Shown piece after piece: positions 52,254 through 61,146 of a stretch of 64,000 nucleotides of DNA. The position numbers and the translations under genes were made by a program. Position 1 is the stretch's first letter. Every line of letters begins with the position of its first letter. The stretch is from Acidobacteriota bacterium (lineage in GTDB: Bacteria; Acidobacteriota; Vicinamibacteria; Vicinamibacterales; JAKQTR01), in assembly GCA_026393675.1 (NCBI GenBank), contig JAPKZQ010000012.1, positions 1 to 64,000 of the forward strand, written 5' to 3'. Under the pieces are notes generated by a model. The model did no database searches, was not told the origin of the DNA, and was given only the letters and a program-made list of their open reading frames with translations.

Positions 52254-53765
52254 CTACTCCTTCGTGATGACGACGAACCGCTGCCGACCCTGACTCCAGA
52301 GCAGGATCTGGACCGCGCCGCCCGTCTTCACCGCAGCCAGCGCCTTGGTGGCGTCGGAGACGGTTTCGACCGGCCTCCGATTGACGCGCAGGATGATGTC
52401 TCCGGGACGCACACCAGCGCGCGCCGCCGTGCTGCTCGGATCGAGATCGGTGACCAGCACGCCGCGTGTGCCCGACGGCACCTCGAGCCGGCGCGCCATA
52501 TCTGCGCCGAGCGGGCCAAGCGTCATGCCAAATCCGCTGCCGACTTCCTCGTCGCTGGCGCTGGTCGTGCTGCGAGTGGTTTCCGCGTCGAGGTTCAATT
52601 CCTCCACCGTGACAGACAGGCTCTTCTCAACCTTGTCACGAAGCACCTTGATCGGCACGGACGCGCCCGGCTTGGTGTTCATGACGATCGTGACCAGTGC
52701 GTTACGGCCTGAGACGGGTTTGCCGTTGAATTCCAGAATCAGGTCGCCGGGCTCGATTCCAGCCTTGACTGCCGGGCCATTCGCCAGCACCTCGGAGACC
52801 AGCGCGCCCTTGCGTTCCTTCAGGCCGAACTCGGCCAGCGCGTCATGCTGCAAGTCCGCCACGGTGACGCCAATCCGGCCCCGCACGACCTTGCCCTTCT
52901 CGAGTTGCGGCAGGATGTCCCTCACGGTGTTGATCGGGACCGCGAATCCGATCCCGATGTTGGCGCCACGCGCACTGTCGGTATAGATCGCGCTGTTGAT
53001 GCCGATCACTTCACCACGCAGGTTGAGCAGTGGCCCTCCCGAATTGCCCGGGTTGATCGCGGCATCGGTCTGCAGCACGTCCTCGAAACGGCCGTCAGCC
53101 ACCTGCATCGGCCGCCCGAGGGCGCTGATGACGCCCACGCTCACCGTGTGGCTCAAGTTGAACGGATTGCCAATCGCCATCACCCAGTCGCCGGGCTGCA
53201 TCTGCGTGGAATCGCCGAGCCGGGCCTCAGGCAGCGGATGGCTCACCTTGTCGGTCAACTGGATGAGCGCCGAGTCGGTCAACTGATCGCGCCCGACGAT
53301 CCTGGCCTGGTAGACCTGATCCTCCTCGCCGTATAAGCCGACCTCGATCTTGGTCGCGCCCTCGACCACGTGGTTGTTGGTCAGGATGTACCCGTCCTTG
53401 CTGATGATGAAGCCCGTGCCGGCCGCCTGCGTCACTTCCTCACGCGGCTGACGGTTGCGCGGCTGCGGGAAGAAGCGGCGGAGCTGATCTTCGTTACCGC
53501 CGAACATGTCGGTCAGATCCTGGGCCTGCCGCTTGGACGTGGTCCGGATATTGACCACCGTCGGCGTCACGGCCTTGGCAATCGTCCGGAACGTCTGGGC
53601 GTCCACCGGGCCGGTCGCAGGCGTGCTGGCGCCAACCTGCGGGACGAGCGTCTGCGCATCAGACCGGGGCGACAAATCAAGACGCGAGGCAATCACCATT
53701 CCCACCGCCACCGACGCGACGGCAATGAGCACGGTGTAGAAGAACGTGGTCTTACGACTGGACAT
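52254..53765 (-). CDS. HtrA/Deg-family periplasmic serine protease
   Basis: A 503-aa DegP/DegQ/MucD-type protease. The ATG at 53765 has GGAGGG 6 nt upstream and opens a signal anchor (FFYTVLIAVASVAVGMVIA). Catalytic triad: His in ILTNNHVVEG, Asp in LTDSALIQL and Ser in NPGNSGGPL (about 232). Two PDZ domains follow (about 290-375 and 400-495). The region before the protease domain has an FxxFF-type Q-rich loop (EDQLRRFFPQPRNRQPREE). Role: envelope protein quality control. It is divergent from the VWFA gene. Confidence 0.93.
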   Translation of the reverse strand: MSSRKTTFFYTVLIAVASVAVGMVIASRLDLSPRSDAQTLVPQVGASTPATGPVDAQTFRTIAKAVTPTVVNIRTTSKRQAQDLTDMFGGNEDQLRRFFPQPRNRQPREEVTQAAGTGFIISKDGYILTNNHVVEGATKIEVGLYGEEDQVYQARIVGRDQLTDSALIQLTDKVSHPLPEARLGDSTQMQPGDWVMAIGNPFNLSHTVSVGVISALGRPMQVADGRFEDVLQTDAAINPGNSGGPLLNLRGEVIGINSAIYTDSARGANIGIGFAVPINTVRDILPQLEKGKVVRGRIGVTVADLQHDALAEFGLKERKGALVSEVLANGPAVKAGIEPGDLILEFNGKPVSGRNALVTIVMNTKPGASVPIKVLRDKVEKSLSVTVEELNLDAETTRSTTSASDEEVGSGFGMTLGPLGADMARRLEVPSGTRGVLVTDLDPSSTAARAGVRPGDIILRVNRRPVETVSDATKALAAVKTGGAVQILLWSQGRQRFVVITKE

Positions 53766-53961
53766 ACCAACCCTCCAAGAACAATCTGGTCCCGGCGGCC
53801 CGACCCCTGTTCTGGCCAAACGACAGCGTTGGAAGCGGAGGGGGCCACCAGAAAGTATACGTCGACCTTCTCTTACTTTGACGCTGGTCCGACCCGGGAA
53901 GTTTGACGGTCGCACCCATCGGCGGCCCGGAGACGTCTATAATTACAGGGAGGGCCCTGCC

Positions 53962-54086
53962 CTCAGTGCTTCGACTCGCAACGACCGTAGCCTGTTCTTG
54001 CGAGGCGATCGGGTGACCAATGCTCGCTCAGCACTGAGTCCTGAGTGAACACATTCGTCGCCGTGCTTGTGAATCGAAGGACTCAG
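53962..54086 (+). repeat. MITE-like repeat, copy B (htrA-VWFA spacer)
   Basis: A 125-bp copy starting CTCAGTGCTTCGACTCGCAA, containing GCTCGCTCAGCACTGAGTCC and ending GTGAATCGAAGGACTCAG. The terminal 16 bases are inverted repeats with about 13 matches. It fills most of the 400-bp spacer 53766-54165, which holds no gene. Confidence 0.8.
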
Positions 54087-54165
54087 CCAACCGCTCATGT
54101 GACATCCTGCGGCCATCGGCGGCGACCAATGCCTGTCGTCCCGACGGCTGCCGAAAAGAGAGACC

Positions 54166-56268
54166 GTGTTCAGAACAGCGACAACTGTCTTCACGATTGG
54201 TCTTGTCTCCGCCACCCTGGCCGGCCAGCAGCCGCCGCCGGCGGCGGTGCAGGCCAGGCCAGATCAGCAGGTTCCGCCGATCACATTCCGCTCAGAGGTC
54301 AACTACGTCGAAGTCGATACCGTCGTCGTCGATGCGCGGGGGAACTTCGTCCGGAACCTCAACCAGGGGGATTTCCAGGTCTTCGAGGACGGTAAACCCC
54401 AGAAGGTGACGGCGTTCTCGCTGGTGGACATCCCGGTGGAGCGCACCGAGCAGCCGGCGTTTCTCGGCCGCGCCGTGGAACCCGACGTCCGCTCGAATGC
54501 GAAAGCCCCCGACGGCCGGCTGTACGTCCTCGTCCTCGATGACATCCACACCGACCTGCGGCGTACCGGACAGGTAAGGCGGGCGGCGAAGCAGTTCGTG
54601 GACAAGTTCCTCGGCGCCAACGACCTCGCAGCCGTCGTCCATGCCAGCGGGCGCGCCGACGTCAGCCAGGACTTCACGAACAACAAACGTCTGCTCGATC
54701 AGGCGATTGACCACTTCTCGGGGCGGAAGCTCCGTTCCGCCACGCTCAACAAGATCGACGACGCGCTGGCGAAGCGGAATAACCCGATGATGGGGGACAA
54801 GCCGCCGGTCGACACCGAGGAACAGGAGCGCGCCTACAATGCACGCTCACTCCTGTCGACGATTTCCAATCTGGCCGACTATATGTCCGCGATCCATGGC
54901 CGGCGCAAAGCGATCGTGTTGCTGAGCGAAGGCATCGACTACGACATCAATAATCTGATGGAGATGTCCGATGCGTCCATCATCAGGCAGGAGACGACCG
55001 ACGCGATTGGCGCCGCGACCCGGGCCAACATCAACATCTACGCGCTCGATCCACGCGGTCTGACCGACTCGGGCGACGATGCCATGAATCTGATTGGACT
55101 GCCGCCCGACGATCCCAACGCGAATTCGCTCGGCATGACGGCGCTCTGGGACGAGATCAGGCTGTCGCAGGATAGCCTCAACACGCTCGCCGACGAGACC
55201 GGCGGGTTTGCCATCACGAACACGAACAACACGGCCAGCAAACTGCAGAAGATTGTCGACGACAACAGCTCGTATTACGTGCTCGGCTACTACCCGACTA
55301 ACGAGCGGCGCGACGGCCGCTACAGGAAGATCGACGTTCGCCTCACCCGTCCGGGGCTGATCGTGCATGCCCGCAAGGGCTATGTCGCCTCCTCGGGGAA
55401 GGCGCCGGCGGCCAAGAAAGCCGACGCCACCAATACGACGTCTCCTGCAGTGCGTGACGCCCTGAACAGCCCGCTGCAGACGACGGGACTGACCCTGTCG
55501 ATGTTTGCCGCGCCGTTCAAGGGACCAGCACCCAAGGCGACGCTGGCGATTGTCGCCCAGTTCAGCGGCAAGGATCTCGCCTTCACCGAGAAGGATGGCA
55601 AGTTCACCAACGCCGTCGACATGTCCTACATCGTGATCGACCCGGAGGGAAAGGTCGTGACCGGGAACAAGGACACCATCAACATGGCCCTGAAGCCTGA
55701 GACCTACAAGCGCGTCATGCAGCTGGGCTTCCGGGTGCAGGCCAAGATCGACGTGCCGCCCGGGCGCTATTCGCTGAGGCTGGCCGTGCACGAGAGCGGC
55801 GGGCGCGTCGGATCGGTCTTCACGGATCTGGTCGTGCCTGACTTCCTCAAGGAGCCGTTGACGATGAGCGGGCTCGCGGTGACGTCGGCAACCGCCGGGC
55901 TGGTGCCAACCGCCGGGGCGTCGGATCTGCGCGACCTGCTGCCGGCGCCGCCCACGACGGAGCGCGAGTTCACGTCGAACGATCAACTCGCCGTACTGGC
56001 CGAAGTCTACGACAATCTCGGCGCGCAATCGCATGCGGTCGAGATCACGACCACGCTGCGATCCGACGACGGAAAGACCGTCTTCAGCAACAGCGAGCGG
56101 CGTCAGAGTTCAGAGTTGGCCGGGGCGCGGGGCGGCTACGGATACACGTCGAGGGTGCCGTTGACGGATCTGACGCCTGGACTGTACGTGCTGAAGGTGG
56201 AGGCGCGGTCGAGCCTGGGCAAACCCCTGAGCGTCGCCCGCGAAGTGCAGTTCCGGATCATCCCGTAG
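54166..56268 (+). CDS. VWFA-related secreted protein (acidobacterial type)
   Basis: A 700-aa exported protein of the type collected in TIGR03436 (VWFA-related, Acidobacteria). A signal peptide (1-20) is followed by a short N-terminal beta domain (VEVDTVVVDARGNFVRNLNQGDF) and a von Willebrand A domain (about 120-410; VLVLDDIHTD, LAAVVHASG, IVLLSEGID, YALDPRGLTDS). C-terminal beta-domains run from about 440 to 700. The start is GTG with GAAAAGAGA upstream. The function of the family is unknown; the MIDAS-like VLDDIHTD replaces the usual DxSxS. A GGCATCAG/CTGATGCC hairpin (around 56320-56352) follows the gene. Confidence 0.88.
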   Translation: MFRTATTVFTIGLVSATLAGQQPPPAAVQARPDQQVPPITFRSEVNYVEVDTVVVDARGNFVRNLNQGDFQVFEDGKPQKVTAFSLVDIPVERTEQPAFLGRAVEPDVRSNAKAPDGRLYVLVLDDIHTDLRRTGQVRRAAKQFVDKFLGANDLAAVVHASGRADVSQDFTNNKRLLDQAIDHFSGRKLRSATLNKIDDALAKRNNPMMGDKPPVDTEEQERAYNARSLLSTISNLADYMSAIHGRRKAIVLLSEGIDYDINNLMEMSDASIIRQETTDAIGAATRANINIYALDPRGLTDSGDDAMNLIGLPPDDPNANSLGMTALWDEIRLSQDSLNTLADETGGFAITNTNNTASKLQKIVDDNSSYYVLGYYPTNERRDGRYRKIDVRLTRPGLIVHARKGYVASSGKAPAAKKADATNTTSPAVRDALNSPLQTTGLTLSMFAAPFKGPAPKATLAIVAQFSGKDLAFTEKDGKFTNAVDMSYIVIDPEGKVVTGNKDTINMALKPETYKRVMQLGFRVQAKIDVPPGRYSLRLAVHESGGRVGSVFTDLVVPDFLKEPLTMSGLAVTSATAGLVPTAGASDLRDLLPAPPTTEREFTSNDQLAVLAEVYDNLGAQSHAVEITTTLRSDDGKTVFSNSERRQSSELAGARGGYGYTSRVPLTDLTPGLYVLKVEARSSLGKPLSVAREVQFRIIP

Positions 56269-56407
56269 CAGCAACCGAGGAAGGACGGAACCAGCGGCGA
56301 CCGGGAACGGGACGCGACGGCATCAGGCGAACGGCGGCGGAGTCTGATGCCACAAGGAAGAGCACCGCGAAACAGCTTCGTTCAATGCGGCCTATCGTCG
56401 CAGGTGC

Positions 56408-57256
56408 GTGGGAATCTCTGAGGACCGTATTGTGTGCGATCAGGGCGGAGAGGTCGTTGGGGGGTGCCCGTTGTGCGGATCGGACGCACTCGTGCTGGAT
56501 ACCGAAGACTACCTGGAGTGCTCGGTGTGTCGAACGCTGACCCAGCGGCGGCCACCCGTGGAACTTGGGCTCGAAGAATCTGAGGCGAGGTACGCTCACA
56601 ACTTCGGTGCCAGGGAGCGGCGCTGGCTGGCACTCATCGCCAACGCGGATCCCCCTGTCCGCTCGGTGCTGGACTTGGGGGCGGGCGACGGGGGCTTTGT
56701 CGGCCTGGCACACGCGGAAGGGTGGACGGCGCGGGGACTCGAGGGCAGTGAGGCGATGGTGGCCCTCGCGCGTGCTCGCGGGTACCCGGTCGAGCTGTGC
56801 GACGTCGATAGATGGAGCACCGATGCCACGCGTTACGGGGTCGTCCGGTTGTGGTACGCGCTCGAGCACGTCCGGCATCCTGGTCGTCTACTGCGCGAGG
56901 CCGCACGCAGTCTCCACGCCGGCGGGTTGCTGGCGATCGCCGTCCCGAACGACGCGAACTGGCTCTCGAAGCAGGTCATGAGATCGCCACAGGATCGCTT
57001 CTGGGAGCACCCGCTGCATCTTCATCACTTTCCGCCGTTTGGCCTCGAAGGCTGGCTGCGAGGACTTGGCTTTGAGGTGGTGATCGCCGAGGCCGGCCGG
57101 CCGACCGAGTTGATGCGCGGCGGCAATCTGCCGCTGCACGAAACATGGGAGGCAGCGCGCGAGCACGATCCGTCGCTCAGCCGGCTGTTCTACCAGCTTG
57201 GCGTCGGCCGCAGCAGGGAGTTCCTGCTGCGCGTCGGGGCGGGTCACCGGTCGTGA
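56408..57256 (+). CDS. Zinc-ribbon plus class I SAM methyltransferase
   Basis: A 282-aa protein starting at GTG. The N-terminus has a four-Cys zinc ribbon (CPLCGS and CSVC, about 20-41), followed by a class I methyltransferase fold with SAM motif VLDLGAGDGGF (about 86-96), and ALEHVRHPGRLLREA and GGLLAIAVPN. The architecture resembles the zinc-binding methyltransferases found in sugar-modification and natural-product clusters. Its substrate is unknown. Confidence 0.8.
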   Translation: MGISEDRIVCDQGGEVVGGCPLCGSDALVLDTEDYLECSVCRTLTQRRPPVELGLEESEARYAHNFGARERRWLALIANADPPVRSVLDLGAGDGGFVGLAHAEGWTARGLEGSEAMVALARARGYPVELCDVDRWSTDATRYGVVRLWYALEHVRHPGRLLREAARSLHAGGLLAIAVPNDANWLSKQVMRSPQDRFWEHPLHLHHFPPFGLEGWLRGLGFEVVIAEAGRPTELMRGGNLPLHETWEAAREHDPSLSRLFYQLGVGRSREFLLRVGAGHRS

Positions 57257-57291
57257 CGTTTCGGGGTGACGTACTGAGGCGCCTTCCGTGC

Positions 57292-57323
57292 GTAGCCTCA
57301 GGCCTTCTCAGGCCTGGGGCTAC
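57292..57323. terminator. Bidirectional hairpin between convergent genes
   Basis: GTAGCCTCAGGCC (57292-57304) pairs with GGCCTGGGGCTAC (57311-57323), 12 of 13 bases, with a 6-nt loop. It lies between the stops of the methyltransferase gene and the gene at 57357. There is no clear T-run, so factor-independent termination is only possible. Confidence 0.5.
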
Positions 57324-57356
57324 ACATACTCCGGGAGTGGCGACCGAGGGCGCCTG

Positions 57357-57779
57357 CTAGAACCTCTTGACCGGCTTGGGCTTGATCTTCCCGTTGGCGT
57401 GCTCGAACTCGTAGTAGTCCCTGAACATCTTCGGATCGAGCGGCGCCTCCAGCGTGATGGTGGTCTCTTCGCCAGGCAGCAGCGGCTTCTTGACCCGTCC
57501 CGTCAGCGCCGCCACTGGCTGGGGGCTGTTGGCTTTGTCATACCAGTACTGGGTGACCTTGAGGCCGGCAATCGAGCCGGTCGGCGAGACGTTCTTCACC
57601 CTGACGATCGTGCGGATGATCTTGGCCTTGTAATCAGGCTCAGGCCTGATCGGGAGGTACTGGATTTCGGCTACTCCCTTGACGGGTGCTACGTACTTCG
57701 TCGTCTGGGCAATCACGGTTCCGACCGACAGGGCGAGGATGACGAGCACCGCAACGGCGGCATAAACGTGACGAATCAT
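57357..57779 (-). CDS. Small secreted protein of unknown function
   Basis: A 140-aa protein starting at the ATG of 57779, which has GGAGGG 3 nt away. Residues 1-25 form a signal peptide (YAAVAVLVILALSVGTVIAQ). The mature part reads as an Ig-like beta-sandwich (RTIVRVKNVSPTGSIAGLKVTQYWYD, LLPGEETTITLEAP). No family recognised. The isolated gene probably acts in the periplasm. Confidence 0.75.
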   Translation of the reverse strand: MIRHVYAAVAVLVILALSVGTVIAQTTKYVAPVKGVAEIQYLPIRPEPDYKAKIIRTIVRVKNVSPTGSIAGLKVTQYWYDKANSPQPVAALTGRVKKPLLPGEETTITLEAPLDPKMFRDYYEFEHANGKIKPKPVKRF

Positions 57780-57889
57780 ATTCCCTCCAGGGGGCAGAAT
57801 GAGGCCTTTGGTCACCGATACCAATCGGCGGAATTATAGGACGCCGGAGCCGAAAGCTCAAATGGGGGCAGCAGGGGCAGGGGCGCCGG

Positions 57890-58348
57890 CTACATCTCGC
57901 CGTTCCAGTCCTCGGGCTCAGGGCTGGCGGAACGATACACCTCGAGGTGCCACTTCCCACCGCCCCAGGGCTCGATGACTTCTGACACCACGACGTCGAC
58001 CACGATTTCGGCAAACGTCCGCGTTTCCGGGTCGCCTTCGAGATGGTACGCCGGGTCGTCCCAGAGGAAGGACGGATACAGCACGAGCGTCAGAAACAGG
58101 TCGTACCCGTCGTCAATCACGATCAATTGCCCGCATGGCCGTTTGAGCGTGGAGTGGTAGACCAGGTATTTCTCGGCGCTCTGTGCCCTGATGTAGCGCT
58201 TGACGGCGAATTCCTTCGCGACGATTTCCTCAACGGCGATCTTCTTGTCCCAGCAGTCGGAGCAGTAACGCTCGTCGCCGCGGGGTTCCGACACCTCTTT
58301 GGCGCCGCAGAGCGCACACCGGACCTTTTCCGTCGATTTTCGCGCCAT
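57890..58348 (-). CDS. Zinc-ribbon protein of unknown function
   Basis: A 152-aa protein with an N-terminal four-Cys site (CALCG and CSDC, about 11-32) and a mixed alpha/beta body ending in SPEPEDWNGEM. A conserved family is likely but I cannot name it. It is not obviously an enzyme. No signal peptide, so it is cytoplasmic. The start is the ATG at 58348. Confidence 0.65.
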   Translation of the reverse strand: MARKSTEKVRCALCGAKEVSEPRGDERYCSDCWDKKIAVEEIVAKEFAVKRYIRAQSAEKYLVYHSTLKRPCGQLIVIDDGYDLFLTLVLYPSFLWDDPAYHLEGDPETRTFAEIVVDVVVSEVIEPWGGGKWHLEVYRSASPEPEDWNGEM

Positions 58349-58428
58349 CCACGAAATCTTATCCCAGATTCACGACGGGCGGCCGCCCGGGCAATGTCAC
58401 ACGCGCCGATTTCGCGTAGGATTGGCAC

Positions 58429-58824
58429 ATGGACCGTCCGCCACACTTGGGGCTGCGACATCTCGCGCTGAATGTCCGGGACGTCGCGCGCATGAAGGCG
58501 TTCTACGTTGAGGTGATGGGCTTCAGCGTGGAGTGGGAGCCCGATCCAGACAACGTGTACCTCACGTCAGGGCGGGACAACCTGGCGCTGCACCGGGTGG
58601 CTGAGATGGCGACAGCCGGGGTGGGCGCGCTGGATCATCTCGGCGTCATCGTGGCCGGGCCTGATCAGGTGGACGCGTGGGCGGCGTTCCTCGAGTCGCG
58701 TGGCGTCGCGCTCGACATGCGTCCGAAGACGCATCGCGACGGCGCCCGATCGTGTGACGTCCGCGACCCGGAAGGCAACCGGGTGCAGGTCATCCATCAT
58801 CCGCCAATCAGCGGCATGCCATAG
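58429..58824 (+). CDS. VOC-fold (glyoxalase/dioxygenase) protein
   Basis: A 131-aa vicinal-oxygen-chelate protein with two beta-alpha-beta-beta-beta units. Metal-ligand positions are visible: His in LRHLALNV (about 10), a second His in LDHLGVIV (about 66), and Glu in RDPEGNRVQV (about 115). Glyoxalase, fosfomycin-resistance or dioxygenase-like functions cannot be separated by sequence. Start ATG at 58429. Confidence 0.85.
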   Translation: MDRPPHLGLRHLALNVRDVARMKAFYVEVMGFSVEWEPDPDNVYLTSGRDNLALHRVAEMATAGVGALDHLGVIVAGPDQVDAWAAFLESRGVALDMRPKTHRDGARSCDVRDPEGNRVQVIHHPPISGMP

Positions 58825-58851
58825 GCTGAGGCTGGGCGCAGGCTCGCTGTC

Positions 58852-61005
58852 CTAACCGGACCCGTCGCGCCTCCCAAGACCGAGTCCCAGCACCGGGCCG
58901 TACATCTCCTCCACATACTGCTTCATCATCCGTCGAGTCGTGAAGGTCGGCATGGCCGTGCGTATCGATTCCTTGACCACCTGGACCCATGCGGGCGGCA
59001 GGTCGTTCGAGTCGCGATCGTAAAAGGTGGGGACGATCTTCGTTTCAAGCAACGTGTAGAGCGCGTCGGCATCGGCCGCATCCTGAGCCGCCGTGTCGTG
59101 CCCGGTGGTGTGGCCGTCAATGAGCCAGCCGTTTGAGCCGTTGAAGCCTTCCGCCCACCAGCCGTCGCCGATACTCAGATGGGGGACTCCATTGATCGCG
59201 GCTTTCATGCCGCTGGTGCCGCTGGCTTCGAGTGGCTTGCGCGGGGTGTTGAGCCAGACGTCGCAGCCGTGCACGAGGTAGTGCGCCACGTGCAGGTCGT
59301 AGTCGTCGACAAACGCGACGCGGCCCCCGAAGGCCGGATCGGCGGCTTTCGTGTAGACCTGCTGCAGGTGATGCTTGCCGGTGTCATCGGCCGGGTGCGC
59401 CTTGCCCGCGAACACCAGTTGCACCGGCCGGCGGAAGCCGTTCAATATCAAGGCAAGCCGCTGCCGATCGTGGAAGATGAGTTCGGGGCGCTTGTAGGCG
59501 GTGAAGCGCCTGGCGAAGCCGATGGTGAGAGCTTTCGGATCGAGCAGCGTGCCGGCGGCCACGACCTGGGCGGCGCTGCCGTAGTGTATGCCCCAGCGAG
59601 ATCGGGCCCGGTCCCTGATGAACCGGAACAGATCGGCGCGAAGCCGCAGCCGCACCGTCCACAGTTCATCGTCGGGGATGTCGAGGACGCGATCCCAGAA
59701 CTCCAGTTCGTCGATCCGATCCCGCCAATGGGATCCGAGCGCCCGGTCGAACAGCTGCGCCATCTTGTTGGCGAGCCACGTGCCGACGTGGATGCCGTTG
59801 GTGATGGCCCGGATCGGGAGTTTCTCGGCAGGCGTTCCCGGCCACAGGCCGGTCCACATGTTCCTGGTGACCTCGCCGTGAAGCTTGCTCACGGCGTTGA
59901 TGCCCGCCGACGAGCGCATGGCCAGCGCCGTCATGTTGAACATCGGTCCACGGCCATTGTCGAAGTTGCCGAGGGCCAGAAAGTGCTCGCGCCATCCCCG
60001 CAGGTCGGGGCGTGCCGGCCCGATGTAGGTCTCGATGAGGTGGAACGGGAACGCGTCGTGTCCGGCTGGCACGGGCGTATGCGTCGTGAAGACCGTGGTC
60101 CGGCGCACCTCGGCCATCGCCTCGTCGAACGAGGCGCCGCGCTCCTGCATGTCCCAGAGCCGCTGAAGCACGACGAATGCCGCGTGTCCCTCGTTCAGGT
60201 GGTAGAGCGCCGGAGTGATCCCCATGGCCTGGAGCACGCGGACGCCGCCGAGGCCAAGGACGATTTCCTGCTGGATGCGCGTTTCCTGATTGCCGCTGTA
60301 GAGACGCGCCGACAGCTCGCGATCCCACGCGAGATTGCCCTCGATATCGGTGTCGAGCAGGTAGAGCGACACGTGGCCGGCGCGGACATGCCAGGCCGCC
60401 ACCTTCAGCGTGCGATCCGCCAGCGGCACCTCCACGATGCACCGCTGCCCGTCTGCCCGCATGGCCGGTTCGATCGGGGCATCATTCCAGTCGAGCCGCT
60501 CGTAGGCCTCGAGTTGCCAGCCGTCAGCGGTCACTTTCTGATGGAAGTACCCCTGCGGATACATGAAACCGACGCCGACAAACGGCAGGCCGAGGTCGCT
60601 CGCTTCCTTGCAGATGTCACCGGCCAGCACGCCGAGACCGCCGGCGTAGATCGGCAGTGACTTGTGGAGCGCGAACTCTGCAGAAAAGTACGCGATGGTG
60701 CCGACCGGATGCCCGTTCTTCGTGTGCGCCCACCAGCTGTCCTTGGCCGTACGCGCTGCGCGCAGGCCTCGAATCATGTCGTCGTAGAGCGCAAGAAATG
60801 TGCGGTCGCGCGCGACCTCCTCGAGACGCTCCGGCGTGATCATGCGGAGAATCTGGACCGGGTTGTGGGCGGTCGATCGCCACAGCTGGTAGTCGAGCCG
60901 CCTGAACAACTCCCGCGCGCGGTCGCTCCAGCTCCACCAGACGTCGGAGGCCAAGTCGCCAATATCCTTGATTCGTTCGGGAAAACTCGGAAGCGAAGAC
61001 GTCAT
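58852..61005 (-). CDS. glgP: Alpha-glucan (glycogen) phosphorylase, short type
   Basis: A 717-aa GT35 enzyme releasing glucose-1-phosphate from alpha-1,4-glucan. It is of the short type found in many bacteria and archaea (TIGR02094-like). The N-terminus has NPVQILRM and AYFSAEFALHKSLPIYAGGLG, with TTHTPVPAGHDAF in the middle. The PLP-binding Lys lies in EASGTSGMKAAING and is followed by IGDGWWAEG. I prefer the ATG at 61005 over a TTG 9 bases upstream. It is divergent from the asparaginase gene. Confidence 0.93.
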   Translation of the reverse strand: MTSSLPSFPERIKDIGDLASDVWWSWSDRARELFRRLDYQLWRSTAHNPVQILRMITPERLEEVARDRTFLALYDDMIRGLRAARTAKDSWWAHTKNGHPVGTIAYFSAEFALHKSLPIYAGGLGVLAGDICKEASDLGLPFVGVGFMYPQGYFHQKVTADGWQLEAYERLDWNDAPIEPAMRADGQRCIVEVPLADRTLKVAAWHVRAGHVSLYLLDTDIEGNLAWDRELSARLYSGNQETRIQQEIVLGLGGVRVLQAMGITPALYHLNEGHAAFVVLQRLWDMQERGASFDEAMAEVRRTTVFTTHTPVPAGHDAFPFHLIETYIGPARPDLRGWREHFLALGNFDNGRGPMFNMTALAMRSSAGINAVSKLHGEVTRNMWTGLWPGTPAEKLPIRAITNGIHVGTWLANKMAQLFDRALGSHWRDRIDELEFWDRVLDIPDDELWTVRLRLRADLFRFIRDRARSRWGIHYGSAAQVVAAGTLLDPKALTIGFARRFTAYKRPELIFHDRQRLALILNGFRRPVQLVFAGKAHPADDTGKHHLQQVYTKAADPAFGGRVAFVDDYDLHVAHYLVHGCDVWLNTPRKPLEASGTSGMKAAINGVPHLSIGDGWWAEGFNGSNGWLIDGHTTGHDTAAQDAADADALYTLLETKIVPTFYDRDSNDLPPAWVQVVKESIRTAMPTFTTRRMMKQYVEEMYGPVLGLGLGRRDGSG

Positions 61006-61146
61006 TACAGGCAACCCCGTTTCAATCGGACCCGGGCGCGAAGGTGTGTATCGTACCGGCGCCAGCGCTGGCCGTCAAACAGGTTGTCGGCGGTCCCCAC
61101 CACGGATAGAATCGGCGGCGTACTGTTCTTCTTGAGGAGCCGAACC

